The position numbers were made by a program, and so were the translations under genes. This document shows, in pieces, positions 1 through 8,277 of a stretch of 64,000 nucleotides of DNA (within the stretch, counting starts at the first letter, position 1; every line of letters begins with the position of its first letter). Origin of the DNA: Colwellia echini (GTDB lineage Bacteria > Pseudomonadota > Gammaproteobacteria > Enterobacterales > Alteromonadaceae); the NCBI RefSeq assembly GCF_002843355.2, contig NZ_PJAI02000001.1:1-64000 (forward strand). The letters run 5' to 3'. The notes under the pieces are model-generated. The model was not told where the DNA came from. It did no database searches and worked only from the letters and a program-made list of their open reading frames with translations.

Positions 1-60
1 GCAATCCGTGAAGGTGGTCGTACTGTTGGTGCTGGTGTTGTTTCAAAAATTATTGCTTAA
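1..60 (+). CDS. tuf: Elongation factor Tu, C-terminal end (partial)
   Basis: The window opens inside a reading frame whose last residues read AIREGGRTVGAGVVSKIIA before a TAA stop, the nearly invariant C-terminus of bacterial EF-Tu (end of domain 3). EF-Tu delivers aminoacyl-tRNA to the ribosome as a GTP complex. Only 19 residues are present and the 5' part lies outside the window. The gene is followed by about 135 bases of AT-rich sequence and a clear terminator, so it looks like the last gene of its operon. Confidence 0.95.
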   Translation, partial: AIREGGRTVGAGVVSKIIA

Positions 61-194
61 TTTGCTGATAACTTTGCGTTAACTGCATTGCGGATACTCA
101 TTGACTAGCGTCAACTCCGTGTCCGCGCTTTGTTAACACTTCAGTTATCAAACAAATTATTTCAATAATAATATAAAGAAATAATATATTTAAG

Positions 195-218
195 AAGGTC
201 GCGAAAGCGGCCTTTTTT
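195..218 (+). terminator. Rho-independent terminator after tuf
   Basis: A hairpin with arms GGTCGC and GCGGCC (one G-T pair) around a GAAA tetraloop is followed directly by six T residues. It lies about 135 bases past the tuf stop on the same strand, the expected position for the end of that transcript. Confidence 0.85.
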
Positions 219-243
219 GATCTTATGGAAAGTAAAATGAGTA

Positions 244-405
244 ATACCAATCTCACAAATTAAGTGATCATTTATACGGGCTAAAACCACTAACTACAGC
301 GTTATTTATTTAATAATTAGAACAACTAGTTATATAAATAAATGCCTTGTATTTAATGATTTTTCCTCCGTCTAAAATAGACCACTTAATTAATGAAATT
401 GGTAT
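244..405. repeat. MITE-like palindromic element with 23-bp inverted ends
   Basis: The left end (244-266) begins ATACCAATCTCA and the right end (383-405) finishes GAAATTGGTAT. As inverted repeats they match at 20 of 23 positions. The roughly 160-bp interior has no plausible ORF and contains a second, weaker inverted pair (ATTTATTTAATAA with TTATATAAATAAAT) that would fold into a long cruciform. Size, ends and lack of coding capacity fit a non-autonomous miniature element. No clear target duplication was seen. Confidence 0.65.
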
Positions 406-453
406 AATGAACAAGAATATTAGACGGGAATGCTAAAATAAACTAACCGTCAC

Positions 454-474
454 TCCCGAAGTGCCTGATCGGGA
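454..474. repeat. REP-like hairpin
   Basis: TCCCGA (454-459) and TCGGGA (469-474) form a perfect 6-bp stem over a 9-base loop. The context, GTCACTCCCGA...TCGGGAACCCATT, resembles the short dispersed repeats of the form GTCATTCCCG...CGGGAATCC found in marine gammaproteobacteria. It sits 40 bases upstream of epmA. There is no T-run, so a terminator role is unlikely. Confidence 0.4.
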
Positions 475-516
475 ACCCATTTTATTGTCACTAGAATTTA
501 GCGCAAAAGGATCATT

Positions 517-1494
517 ATGAACTGGAAAACAAGCATGTCTTGGCAAAATGCACAAAAGCGTGCCGAAGTCATTTCAACTGTTAGAGAATTCTTTGCTGAT
601 CGTCATGTTCTTGAAGTAGAAACCCCAGCTTTATCGCAAGGTACAATCACCGATGTACACTTAGATGCCTTATCTTGCCAATATAACTTCTTAGCCGATT
701 CTTCGGATCAACATTCAGATACCTTGTTCCTACAAACCTCGCCAGAATTTCATATGAAGCGACTACTAGCTTCCGGTTATGGCTGCATCTATCAAATAGC
801 GAAAGCTTTTCGTCATGAAGAAGCAGGCAGACATCATAACCCTGAATTCACAATGCTTGAATGGTATCGTATTGGCTTTAATCAGTTTGATCTAATGTCA
901 GAGGTGTCTGAACTATTAAAAGGCGTATTAGGCTGCAATGAGCCATTATTTACTAGCTATCAAGATGTCTTTATCAATACAGTGTCTGTTGATCCATTAA
1001 CGGCAAGCTTCGATGAATTGTCTGATGTGTTAAGTGCACATAACAAATTGGATGACTGGTTAGTTGAAAGCAAAGATGCAGACCTGTTATTGCAGTTTAT
1101 CTTCACTGAATTAATAGAACCAACCTTTGGTATTGAACAACCCCAATTCATTTATAACTTTCCCATAGCACAAGCATCGCTAGCCAAAGTATCAACTCAA
1201 GACTCACGTGTAGCCGAACGATTTGAATGTTATTACCAAGGCATTGAATTAGCTAATGGCTTTAATGAGCTAACCGATGCAGATGAACAATTAAAACGTT
1301 TTGCAGCTGATAACCAAAAAAGATTAACGCAAGGGCTAGAGCAAAGACCTATCGATAATAATTTTATAGCAGCCTTACAACATGGATTGCCTCAGTGTTC
1401 AGGTGTTGCGTTAGGTATTGATAGACTCATTATGTTGGCATTAGGTGAAAAACACATTAGTACAGTACAAAGCTTTACTATTGATATTGCGTAA
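517..1494 (+). CDS. epmA: EF-P beta-lysylation enzyme EpmA (class II LysRS-like)
   Basis: EpmA attaches (R)-beta-lysine to a conserved lysine of elongation factor P, helping ribosomes through polyproline stretches. The 325-residue protein matches the family length and is a class II lysyl-tRNA synthetase catalytic core without an anticodon-binding domain. Visible are ETPALS near residue 35, class II motif 2 (FRHEEAGRHHNPEFTMLEWYR, about residues 98-118, split by E and R contacts to ATP) and motif 3 (GVALGIDRL, near 296). The ATG at 517 follows AAAAGGATCATT, a good ribosome binding site. It is monocistronic here; the beta-lysine-making partner EpmB is not in the window. Confidence 0.95.
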   Translation: MNWKTSMSWQNAQKRAEVISTVREFFADRHVLEVETPALSQGTITDVHLDALSCQYNFLADSSDQHSDTLFLQTSPEFHMKRLLASGYGCIYQIAKAFRHEEAGRHHNPEFTMLEWYRIGFNQFDLMSEVSELLKGVLGCNEPLFTSYQDVFINTVSVDPLTASFDELSDVLSAHNKLDDWLVESKDADLLLQFIFTELIEPTFGIEQPQFIYNFPIAQASLAKVSTQDSRVAERFECYYQGIELANGFNELTDADEQLKRFAADNQKRLTQGLEQRPIDNNFIAALQHGLPQCSGVALGIDRLIMLALGEKHISTVQSFTIDIA

Positions 1495-1896
1495 TAAATA
1501 TAAAACAGCTTTTTTGTAAGTAGTGCATGGTTGTTGAATAAATCCTGTTGAGGGTAAGTACTAATAGCTTAAAGCGTTTGTTCGTATTTATTTTCCATCC
1601 ATTTATCTATCATTCAAAACCTAAAATACGTTAAGTAGTCTTTATATCGATACGTTAGTAATATATTTCGACATTAAACTAAATCGATTTAGTTGTTTTC
1701 ACAAGATATAGTAAAATTATCTGATAATTTTATCTTTGTTTGTATAAATTTGTCTTTCGTGAGTTCAGTAGAAAGCTAATAACGATCTTAAATGAATGGC
1801 ATAGAGAAATAACTATAGGCTAGTTATTTCATTTGTTGTAAGTTTATTACTGAGGTTCTAATTTGACGTATTCATTATTCAATTGGTATGAGTGAC
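1495..1896. other. 402-bp intergenic region between convergent epmA and lacI-type gene
   Basis: No credible ORF was seen. The region holds an 18-bp perfect palindrome at 1677-1694, described as an operator, and a perfect 10-bp AT-rich stem (1807-1816 with 1822-1831, loop TAGGC) that lies just past the end of the minus-strand repressor gene and may act as a weak 3' end structure. The remainder is AT-rich with no other recognisable signal. Confidence 0.5.
1677..1694. promoter_or_regulatory. Perfect palindromic LacI-type operator (distal site)
   Basis: AACTAAATCGATTTAGTT is a perfect 18-bp palindrome centred on CG, the form bound by LacI/GalR-family dimers. The same core occurs at 2967-2984 directly upstream of manD. 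This copy lies 3' of both flanking genes, about 1.29 kb from the promoter copy, so it cannot act as a simple promoter block for either gene. It could be an auxiliary site for DNA looping (inference). Confidence 0.65.
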
Positions 1897-2904
1897 TTAA
1901 AGCTTTTTACACGAATCTCGTCTCGCTAAAGCACAAGGAACCATAATTTTATGGGACAACTTTTCTTTATCATTAATGTTATCTAGAAGTAACTTAGTTG
2001 CCTCAACACCTATTTTATAAGGATCTTGTTTCACAACAGTAATAGGAACCTTAAAAAATTCGGCCATGGGAATGTCATCAAACCCTAATACCGAAACATC
2101 GTTAGGAATGGCGATATTTTCTTCATTTAAGTGTGTTAATAGTTCAGTGGTAATAGCTAAATGCTGTGTAAAAAAAGCCGTCGGTGCATTAGTAGAGGTG
2201 AGTATCTCTTTTGGGGCTTGTTTAAACCCTGTCTCTCGATGCCAATACTGAATTAGCTGTGATTCTAATGGAATATCATGTTTTTTAAGGGCGGAGGCAT
2301 AACCTAGGTAACGTTCGTTTCTAGATTTTACGTCTTTGAAATCTTGAGTTACGAAACAAATCCTTTGATGGCCTAAACTAATTAAATATTCAGTGGCCTC
2401 GAAAGCTGCTTGTCGATAATCTGAAACAATAATGTTTCTTTCATAGCCGTCGTATTCAATTTGAAATTGTACGATAGGCAGACCTTTATTAATGAACTCA
2501 TCAATAAGCTCGGCGTTACGGCCAGATGAAGCAATAATAATCCCATCAACTCTTAACTGGTAAAGTGCTTGTAATGATTTGGCTTCAATAGCGGGATCAA
2601 AATCAGTATTGTAAATTAAAACATTATATTCACTGTCTTTACAATAATCATCTATCCCTCTGATAGTACGGCTTGTATAGAACCCGGTAATATCTCGAAC
2701 AATCACGCCTATGGTTTTTGTGGTCGAAGTTTTAAGACTTCTAGCAATGGGGTTGGGTACATAATCCAGTTCTTGTATTGCTACTCTTACTCGCTCCTTG
2801 GTTTCTTTTGACATATAGTCAAAACGGCCGTTAAGGTATTGAGAAGCAGTGCTTTTTGAAACTCCAGCACGAAGAGCAACATCAATTAATCTGATCTTTG
2901 ACAT
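1897..2904 (-). CDS. LacI/GalR-family transcriptional repressor
   Basis: The 335-residue protein has the N-terminal LacI helix-turn-helix (IRLIDVALRAGVSKSTASQYL, with the hinge region RVRVAIQELDYVPNPIARSL ending near residue 58), followed by a periplasmic-binding-protein-like effector domain (TKTIGVIVRDI at about 67 to the C-terminus). It is divergent from manD, and the intergenic region carries a matching palindromic operator, so it most likely represses the sugar-acid cluster and itself until an intermediate of that pathway binds. The effector cannot be read from sequence; a sugar acid such as mannonate or ketodeoxygluconate is a guess from context. The ATG at 2904 gives the usual family start. 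Confidence 0.9.
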   Translation of the reverse strand: MSKIRLIDVALRAGVSKSTASQYLNGRFDYMSKETKERVRVAIQELDYVPNPIARSLKTSTTKTIGVIVRDITGFYTSRTIRGIDDYCKDSEYNVLIYNTDFDPAIEAKSLQALYQLRVDGIIIASSGRNAELIDEFINKGLPIVQFQIEYDGYERNIIVSDYRQAAFEATEYLISLGHQRICFVTQDFKDVKSRNERYLGYASALKKHDIPLESQLIQYWHRETGFKQAPKEILTSTNAPTAFFTQHLAITTELLTHLNEENIAIPNDVSVLGFDDIPMAEFFKVPITVVKQDPYKIGVEATKLLLDNINDKEKLSHKIMVPCALARRDSCKKL

Positions 2905-2966
2905 ATTTTTATAAATCGATCTTTAGTCTAATTATTGACATTCTAAATAGATATGGTAATTTATTC

Positions 2967-2984
2967 TACTAAATCGGTTTAGTA
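2967..2984. promoter_or_regulatory. LacI-type operator upstream of manD
   Basis: TACTAAATCGGTTTAGTA pairs at eight of nine positions of a palindrome and shares the core CTAAATCGRTTTAG with the distal site at 1677-1694. It lies in the divergent promoter region between the repressor gene and manD, 33 bases before the chosen manD start, placing it at or just after the expected manD promoter. A weaker relative (TAAATCGATCTTTAGT, near 2912) lies closer to the repressor gene. Confidence 0.75.
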
Positions 2985-3016
2985 ATTTGGTTGTTTGTCG
3001 AAAAGTGAGGCATAAG

Positions 3017-4234
3017 TTGAAAATTCAAGAAATAAAAGTATTCGTGTGTAGTCCAGGAAGAAACTTCGTAACAGTAAAGGTGATTACTGATGAAGGTACT
3101 TATGGCTTGGGCGATGCAACCGTCAATGGCCGTGAAATGGCGGTAGTAGCATATTTAGAAGAGCACGTTGCACCTTGCTTAATTGGTCGTGATCCTCAAG
3201 AAATTGAAGACATTTGGCAATACCTATACAAAGGTGTTTATTGGCGTAAAGGTCCAATCACAATGGCGGCTATTGCAGCAATAGATATGGCGCTTTGGGA
3301 TATTAAAGGAAAAATCGCTAACCTACCTGTATACCAATTATTAGGTGGAAAAAGCCGTAAAGGAGTTACTTTTTATGCGCATGCTAATGGCGAAAATATT
3401 GATGACACCTTAGATAAAGCACAAGAACATATTGAAAATGGTTTTAAAGCTATTCGCTTACAATCTGCTATTCCTGGATTAAAAGTCACTTACGGCGTAC
3501 TTGGCGATAAAAAGGATTACTTTGAATTACAAGGTAGCCGCCCATTACCACCAGAAGAAGAATGGTCTACCGCTAAATATTTCAATTCAATTGTTGAGCT
3601 ATTTAAAAAAGCCCGTGAACGCTTTGGTTATGATGTACATTTTACTCACGATGTTCACAGTCGTTTAACGCCAATTGAAGCAGCTAAATTAGGAAAGTTA
3701 TTAGAACCGTATAATTTATTGTTCCTTGAAGATGCTGCTATTGCTGAAAATCAAGACAGCTACAAAATTGTCCGTCATCACACTACAACCCCTTTAGCTA
3801 TTGGCGAAACTTATAACACCATTTGGGACTGCAAAGACCTTATTCAAAATCAATTAATTGATTATATTCGTGTAGCTGCAACGCATGCGGGTGGGATTAC
3901 CGCACTTAAAAGAATCACTGATTTTGCGAGTGTTTATAATGTTAAAACTGCACCACACGGTGCACCTGATTTATCACCAGTATGTTTTGCGGCACATATG
4001 CACTTAAATATTTGGGCACCTAATTTTGGTATTCAAGAATTTGTTGGTTTTGGTAATGAAGGATTAAATCGTATATTCAAACATAAATTCACTGTTGAAA
4101 ACGGTATGGGCATGATGAGTGAAGCACCGGGTTTAGGTGTGGAATTCGATGAAGCAGCCGCGGCCGAATATCCTTACAAGCGTTCATATTTACCCGTAAG
4201 TCGATTAGAAGACGGTACTCTTTGGAACTGGTAA
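3017..4234 (+). CDS. manD: D-mannonate dehydratase family protein (enolase superfamily)
   Basis: The 405-residue protein belongs to the ManD/RspA branch of the enolase superfamily, which dehydrates D-mannonate (or D-gluconate in some members) to 2-keto-3-deoxygluconate. The family start KIQEIKVFVCSPGRNFVTVKV is visible, as are metal ligands in THDVHSRL, FLEDA and IGETYN and the C-terminal barrel histidine in APHGAPD. I place the start at the TTG at 3017, not at an upstream TTG (2987): it follows GTGAGG by six bases and gives the family N-terminus, while the upstream start would add ten unrelated residues. First gene after the operator, followed by an oxidoreductase and a transporter. Whether the substrate is mannonate or gluconate cannot be told from these motifs. 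Confidence 0.88.
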   Translation: MKIQEIKVFVCSPGRNFVTVKVITDEGTYGLGDATVNGREMAVVAYLEEHVAPCLIGRDPQEIEDIWQYLYKGVYWRKGPITMAAIAAIDMALWDIKGKIANLPVYQLLGGKSRKGVTFYAHANGENIDDTLDKAQEHIENGFKAIRLQSAIPGLKVTYGVLGDKKDYFELQGSRPLPPEEEWSTAKYFNSIVELFKKARERFGYDVHFTHDVHSRLTPIEAAKLGKLLEPYNLLFLEDAAIAENQDSYKIVRHHTTTPLAIGETYNTIWDCKDLIQNQLIDYIRVAATHAGGITALKRITDFASVYNVKTAPHGAPDLSPVCFAAHMHLNIWAPNFGIQEFVGFGNEGLNRIFKHKFTVENGMGMMSEAPGLGVEFDEAAAAEYPYKRSYLPVSRLEDGTLWNW

Positions 4235-4314
4235 CGCGATAGATACTTGCCTACATTGGCAGAAATAAATAAAAGATATCTCTTTAAAAAATATTAAAGC
4301 ATTAGGAATAAATT

Positions 4315-5466
4315 ATGAGTAATAAAGTTAAAATATTAGTGCACGGTACAGGTTTTGCCGGACAAGGGCATGCTGAAGCATTTAGATATGCTGGCGCAGA
4401 AATTGTGGGTATTGTAGGAAGAACTGAAAGCGTTGTTAAGCAAGTAGCTCAAGATATGGGGATTCCATACGCAGGTACCGATTGGCAACAAGCGTTAGAG
4501 GATACCAAGCCTGATGTTGTGTCAATTGCTACGCCAGGTGGCGCGCATGTTGACCCGATAAAACAAGCCATTGCTTTTGGTTGTCATGTATTTTCAGATA
4601 AGCCACTTACTGCAGATGGCAGTACTTCAAAAGAATTATACGACTTAGCTGTAGCTAAAGGCGTAAAGACTGCCTTTGCTTCAAGCTTTAGATACATGCC
4701 AGAAATATTACACGCTAAACGTTTAGTTGCCGCTGGTGCAATTGGTGAGCCCTTAGAAGTTGAGTGTATTTCTCACTTTAATTTAGAGCGTGATATTCCG
4801 TTTGGTTGGTCACATCGTCAAGAAGATGGTGGCGGTCGTTTAAACAATAACTTCACTCACATGATGTCGATTGTTACCTCGGTTGTTGGTGAAAAAATAT
4901 TATCAATAATGGGAGAAGTGCGTGACGATTTAGGTAGAGCCCCTATTGTTGAAGGCGTGCATAACTTCAAAACCCGTCGTGACTTTATTCCTGAAGACAT
5001 TAATGACCCTTCATTAAAATGGGGCGAGTCTAACGTGGAATGGTCTTATAACGTACTTGCTCAACTAGAAAGTGAGTTTGCTAAAAAGCCAGTTTCGGTA
5101 ATGTTCAAGCACGGTGGATTACACCCACGTTTTAACGAAGATCATATTGTATTTTATGGTAGCAAAGGCGCTATTTACATTAAAGGTCATTACGGTGCTG
5201 GGCCTCTTTACCTATATGGTGAAAGCAATGGCGGTGATGCTAAAGAATGGTTAGAGCAATCATTACCTGCCGATATCGCAGCAAATGTACCTGATGTTGA
5301 AGGCGATACCGAGCGTAACTGGCGTTACCTTATTCGTGAAATGGTTAAAGATATTGAAGGTGAAAACGTTGCCCCTTACCAAACTTTTAAAGAAGGTAGT
5401 CAGTATCAGCAACTTATCGACTTAATTCGTAAAAATGATTACTGGGTAGACGTAAGTAAACTTTAA
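4315..5466 (+). CDS. Gfo/Idh/MocA-family NAD(P)-dependent oxidoreductase
   Basis: The 383-residue protein has an N-terminal Rossmann fold with the nucleotide-binding motif HGTGFAGQGH (residues about 10-19), the family SDKPLT motif (about 94-99, usually EKP) and the C-terminal alpha/beta substrate domain. Family members oxidise or reduce sugars and sugar derivatives at a ring or open-chain hydroxyl. Lying between manD and a sodium:solute symporter, it probably makes or consumes the manD substrate or a precursor (inference). ATG at 4315 follows a weak AGGAATAAATT site. Spacing of 80 bases after manD and 15 before the transporter indicates one operon. Confidence 0.88.
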   Translation: MSNKVKILVHGTGFAGQGHAEAFRYAGAEIVGIVGRTESVVKQVAQDMGIPYAGTDWQQALEDTKPDVVSIATPGGAHVDPIKQAIAFGCHVFSDKPLTADGSTSKELYDLAVAKGVKTAFASSFRYMPEILHAKRLVAAGAIGEPLEVECISHFNLERDIPFGWSHRQEDGGGRLNNNFTHMMSIVTSVVGEKILSIMGEVRDDLGRAPIVEGVHNFKTRRDFIPEDINDPSLKWGESNVEWSYNVLAQLESEFAKKPVSVMFKHGGLHPRFNEDHIVFYGSKGAIYIKGHYGAGPLYLYGESNGGDAKEWLEQSLPADIAANVPDVEGDTERNWRYLIREMVKDIEGENVAPYQTFKEGSQYQQLIDLIRKNDYWVDVSKL

Positions 5467-5481
5467 TAAAAGGGCGATAAC

Positions 5482-7236
5482 ATGTTCTATGATTACGCAG
5501 TAATAGCTGGTTATTTCCTTTTAGTTGTTGGTATTGGTTTTACTTTCAAAAAAATGGCGGCCAAATCAACAAGTGATTACTTTCGCGGTGGCGGCAGAAT
5601 GTTGTGGTGGATGGTAGGTTCAACCGCATTTATGTCACAATTTTCCGCATGGACTTTCACCGGTGCAGCAGGTAAAGCTTTTACCGATGGTTTCGCGGTA
5701 AGCTTAGTATTCTTTGCTAATACCTTTGCTTACTTTTGTGGTTGGGCATATTTTTCTTATCGCTTTCGTCAAATGCGTGTAGATACACCAACAGAGGGGA
5801 TTAAACGTCGTTTTGGCAGTCAAAACGAATTGTTTTTTTCTTGTGCCTTAATTGTATTCAGCTTTTTAAATGCCGGTATTTGGTTAAACGCCTTAGGTGT
5901 ATTTACCAGCGCTGTGTTTGAAGCGGATATCAATGTCACCATTATTGTTACCGGTTTAGCGGTATTGTTTATCTCTGTATTGTCAGGTGCGTGGGGCGTA
6001 GTAGCCTCTGACTTCGTTCAAACCCTAGTTGTTGCTGTGGTGTCTATTGCGTGTGCAATTGTCGCACTAGTAATGGTTGGCGGACCTGTTGAATTAGTGA
6101 CTCAGTTTCCATCTGATTTTATTATGGGTCCTGATATGAACTATGGTTTGCTATTAGTAGGTACTTTTGTCTTTTTTCTTGCTAAGCAAATGATAACCAT
6201 AATGAATCTGAATGATTCATTTCGTTTTTTAAATGCAAAAGATTCTGAGAATGCTCGTAAAGCATCATTATTAGCCATGGTGTTAATGGGTATAGGTAGT
6301 ATTATTTGGTTTATTCCACCTTGGGCTTCAGCCATCTTATACCCTGATGCAGCGTTAGCTTATGCCGATCTTGGTAATAAAGCGTCAGATGCTGTGTATT
6401 TAGTCTTTGCTCGAAACGCAATGCCAATTGGTACTGTAGGTTTATTATTAGCAGCATTATTTGCAGCCTCTATGTCATCAATGGATTCAGCACTTAATAA
6501 AAACTCAGGTATTTTTATTCGAAGTATTTATCAACCGTTTTTAGCTAAACGTAATAAAATTGTTGATGATGCACACTTACTAAGAATGGGTAAAATTCTA
6601 AGTTTTATCAGTGGTTTATTAGTTATTGTGATGGCACTATTTTTCAAATCTTTAAAAGAGCTTAGCTTGTTTGATTTGATGATGTCTTTTTCAGTAATGA
6701 TTCAAGTACCAATTCTTATTCCATTAATCTTTGGATTATTTATTAAGAAAACGCCGTCATGGGCTCCATGGGTAACCGTTGTTATTGGTTTATTTGTTTC
6801 TTGGTTTGTAATGAATGTTTTAACGCCTGATGTTTTCTCTCGCTTTATTGGTATTCCTGAATTTACCTCAAGAGAAGCAACAGACATGAACCTAATCTTA
6901 ACCATAGGTGCACATTTAATCATAACTGCGGGCTTCTTCTGTTTAACTGCATTGTTTTATAAAGAAGAAAAAGATCAATATAAAGCACAAACCGATGAGT
7001 TCTTTAAAGACTTGGTTACGCCTGTAATTGCTGACGATGAGCAAGATGATTATGACCTTCAGCAACGTAATAAGTTGGGCTCTATGGTGATGTACATGGG
7101 CTATGGTATTTTCTTTATGACATTAATACCTAATCCATGGTGGGGGCGTTTAATTTTCGTTTGTTGTGCATTAATTATTTTAAGCATAGGTTTTTTATTG
7201 AAAAAAAGTGCTAGCCCAAAACAAATTATAGTTTAA
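5482..7236 (+). CDS. Sodium:solute symporter (SSS family)
   Basis: The 584-residue inner membrane protein has at least twelve hydrophobic segments and the SSS hallmark region near the N-terminus (SDYFRGGGRMLWWMVGSTA, followed by FMSQFSAWTFTGAAG around residue 54), and a second marker, ASMSSMDSALN near 332. SSS proteins take up sugars, sugar acids, amino acids or other solutes with sodium. Its place directly after the oxidoreductase suggests import of the sugar acid feeding this pathway (inference). Residues about 485-530 form a charged cytoplasmic loop before two last membrane helices. A strong terminator follows at 7312, closing the manD operon. Confidence 0.9.
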   Translation: MFYDYAVIAGYFLLVVGIGFTFKKMAAKSTSDYFRGGGRMLWWMVGSTAFMSQFSAWTFTGAAGKAFTDGFAVSLVFFANTFAYFCGWAYFSYRFRQMRVDTPTEGIKRRFGSQNELFFSCALIVFSFLNAGIWLNALGVFTSAVFEADINVTIIVTGLAVLFISVLSGAWGVVASDFVQTLVVAVVSIACAIVALVMVGGPVELVTQFPSDFIMGPDMNYGLLLVGTFVFFLAKQMITIMNLNDSFRFLNAKDSENARKASLLAMVLMGIGSIIWFIPPWASAILYPDAALAYADLGNKASDAVYLVFARNAMPIGTVGLLLAALFAASMSSMDSALNKNSGIFIRSIYQPFLAKRNKIVDDAHLLRMGKILSFISGLLVIVMALFFKSLKELSLFDLMMSFSVMIQVPILIPLIFGLFIKKTPSWAPWVTVVIGLFVSWFVMNVLTPDVFSRFIGIPEFTSREATDMNLILTIGAHLIITAGFFCLTALFYKEEKDQYKAQTDEFFKDLVTPVIADDEQDDYDLQQRNKLGSMVMYMGYGIFFMTLIPNPWWGRLIFVCCALIILSIGFLLKKSASPKQIIV

Positions 7237-7311
7237 ATTTTTACCTTGAATATAAAGTAAGCATTTAATGCAATAATTTACTTAAAGCACCTTTTCAATC
7301 TGCTTTTTTAT

Positions 7312-7345
7312 GGCGCTACAGACTTATTGGTGTAGCGCCTTTTTT
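7312..7345 (+). terminator. Rho-independent terminator after the symporter gene
   Basis: GGCGCTACA (7312-7320) pairs perfectly with TGTAGCGCC (7331-7339), followed by six T residues. It separates the manD operon from the lipoprotein gene whose ATG is 38 bases beyond, so the lipoprotein depends on read-through or on its own promoter. Confidence 0.92.
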
Positions 7346-7382
7346 ATATACATGACAACACAAAACTTTAAAAGGAGTTTGT

Positions 7383-8252
7383 ATGAAATTAACAATTTCA
7401 GCAGCAAAAAAAAAGTATTTAGTTTTATTATCAGCAGCACTAATTTTTCTCATCGGATGTGGTGTTGAAAATAAAGAAAACGAAGCAAAAGTAGAAACTA
7501 AAGTCCGGCTTACTCATGGCATTGATACCTCTGCAGGTGATGTGTCTAGCTACATTATAACCACGCCTAACGCGACTTATTTCCTTGAGAAAAAAGGCGG
7601 TGGTTTATCAAGTATGCTTGATATTGATGGTGTTGATTGGCTTGGCTTTCATAATGAAAAAGGCTCAGGCCATAAAGGCGAGTACCGAGGTTTTCCAAAT
7701 GCCATTCATAAACAAGATGGCAACTATTTTCATGCCTTAAATGCAGGCACTGATTTATCAACTTCAGTGGTAGATATTGAGTCAAAGCAACATGTACGTA
7801 TCACTTTCACTTCAGGGAATAAACAATGGCAAGGACAGTGGGATTTTTATCCTGATCGTTTAGATTTTACTATGAGTAAAGTCAGTGAAGGTTATAGATA
7901 TTGGGTGCAATACGAAGGTGTACCTTACGGTGAAATGGATAGAACAGATTTTTGGTTTTCTTCAGCAGATGACAAACCGCACTTAATTGATGAGACCTTT
8001 GAAGGTGATTTACCTTCACCTGAATGGATAGCATTTGGTGATGCAAATAGTCCTCGTATGTTATATCTACTGCATCATCAAGACGACAACCATCCAGATA
8101 ACTATGTTAGCAGACCCGATATGACTGTTTTTGGTTTTGGTCGTAGCGGTAAAGAAAAGTACCTTGATACACCACAAACATTCTCATTGGGGTTTGTTGA
8201 ATCAACGACTTATGGTCAAGTTAAAGATGCCGTTACAAAGCTCATTAATTAA
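7383..8252 (+). CDS. Predicted lipoprotein of unknown function next to sugar-acid genes
   Basis: A 289-residue protein with a lipoprotein signal peptide: a lysine-rich start, a hydrophobic core and the lipobox LIGC with cysteine near residue 27. The mature part is rich in aromatic residues and glycine (GFHNEKGSGHKGEYRGFPN near residue 79, YRYWVQYEGVPYGEMD near 176, YLLHHQDDNHPDNYV near 230), which suggests a secreted beta-rich carbohydrate-active or carbohydrate-binding protein, but I do not recognise the family. AAAAGGAGTTTGT precedes the ATG and is a strong ribosome binding site. The location after the manD operon and before a MATE gene suggests a role in degrading or sensing the polysaccharide that yields the imported sugar acid; this is inference only. 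Confidence 0.8.
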   Translation: MKLTISAAKKKYLVLLSAALIFLIGCGVENKENEAKVETKVRLTHGIDTSAGDVSSYIITTPNATYFLEKKGGGLSSMLDIDGVDWLGFHNEKGSGHKGEYRGFPNAIHKQDGNYFHALNAGTDLSTSVVDIESKQHVRITFTSGNKQWQGQWDFYPDRLDFTMSKVSEGYRYWVQYEGVPYGEMDRTDFWFSSADDKPHLIDETFEGDLPSPEWIAFGDANSPRMLYLLHHQDDNHPDNYVSRPDMTVFGFGRSGKEKYLDTPQTFSLGFVESTTYGQVKDAVTKLIN

Positions 8253-8277
8253 CGAATTACGATGAGTACCCCATTAA

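Noticed and set aside
1861-1890. AATTGGTAT near the end of the LacI-type gene as another end of the ATACCAAT element
   Set aside because: Only about ten bases match, with no partner end nearby; probably chance.
2987-3016. Upstream TTG start for manD
   Set aside because: The ten extra residues are unlike the family, whereas TTG 3017 has GTGAGG six bases before it and gives the conserved N-terminus.
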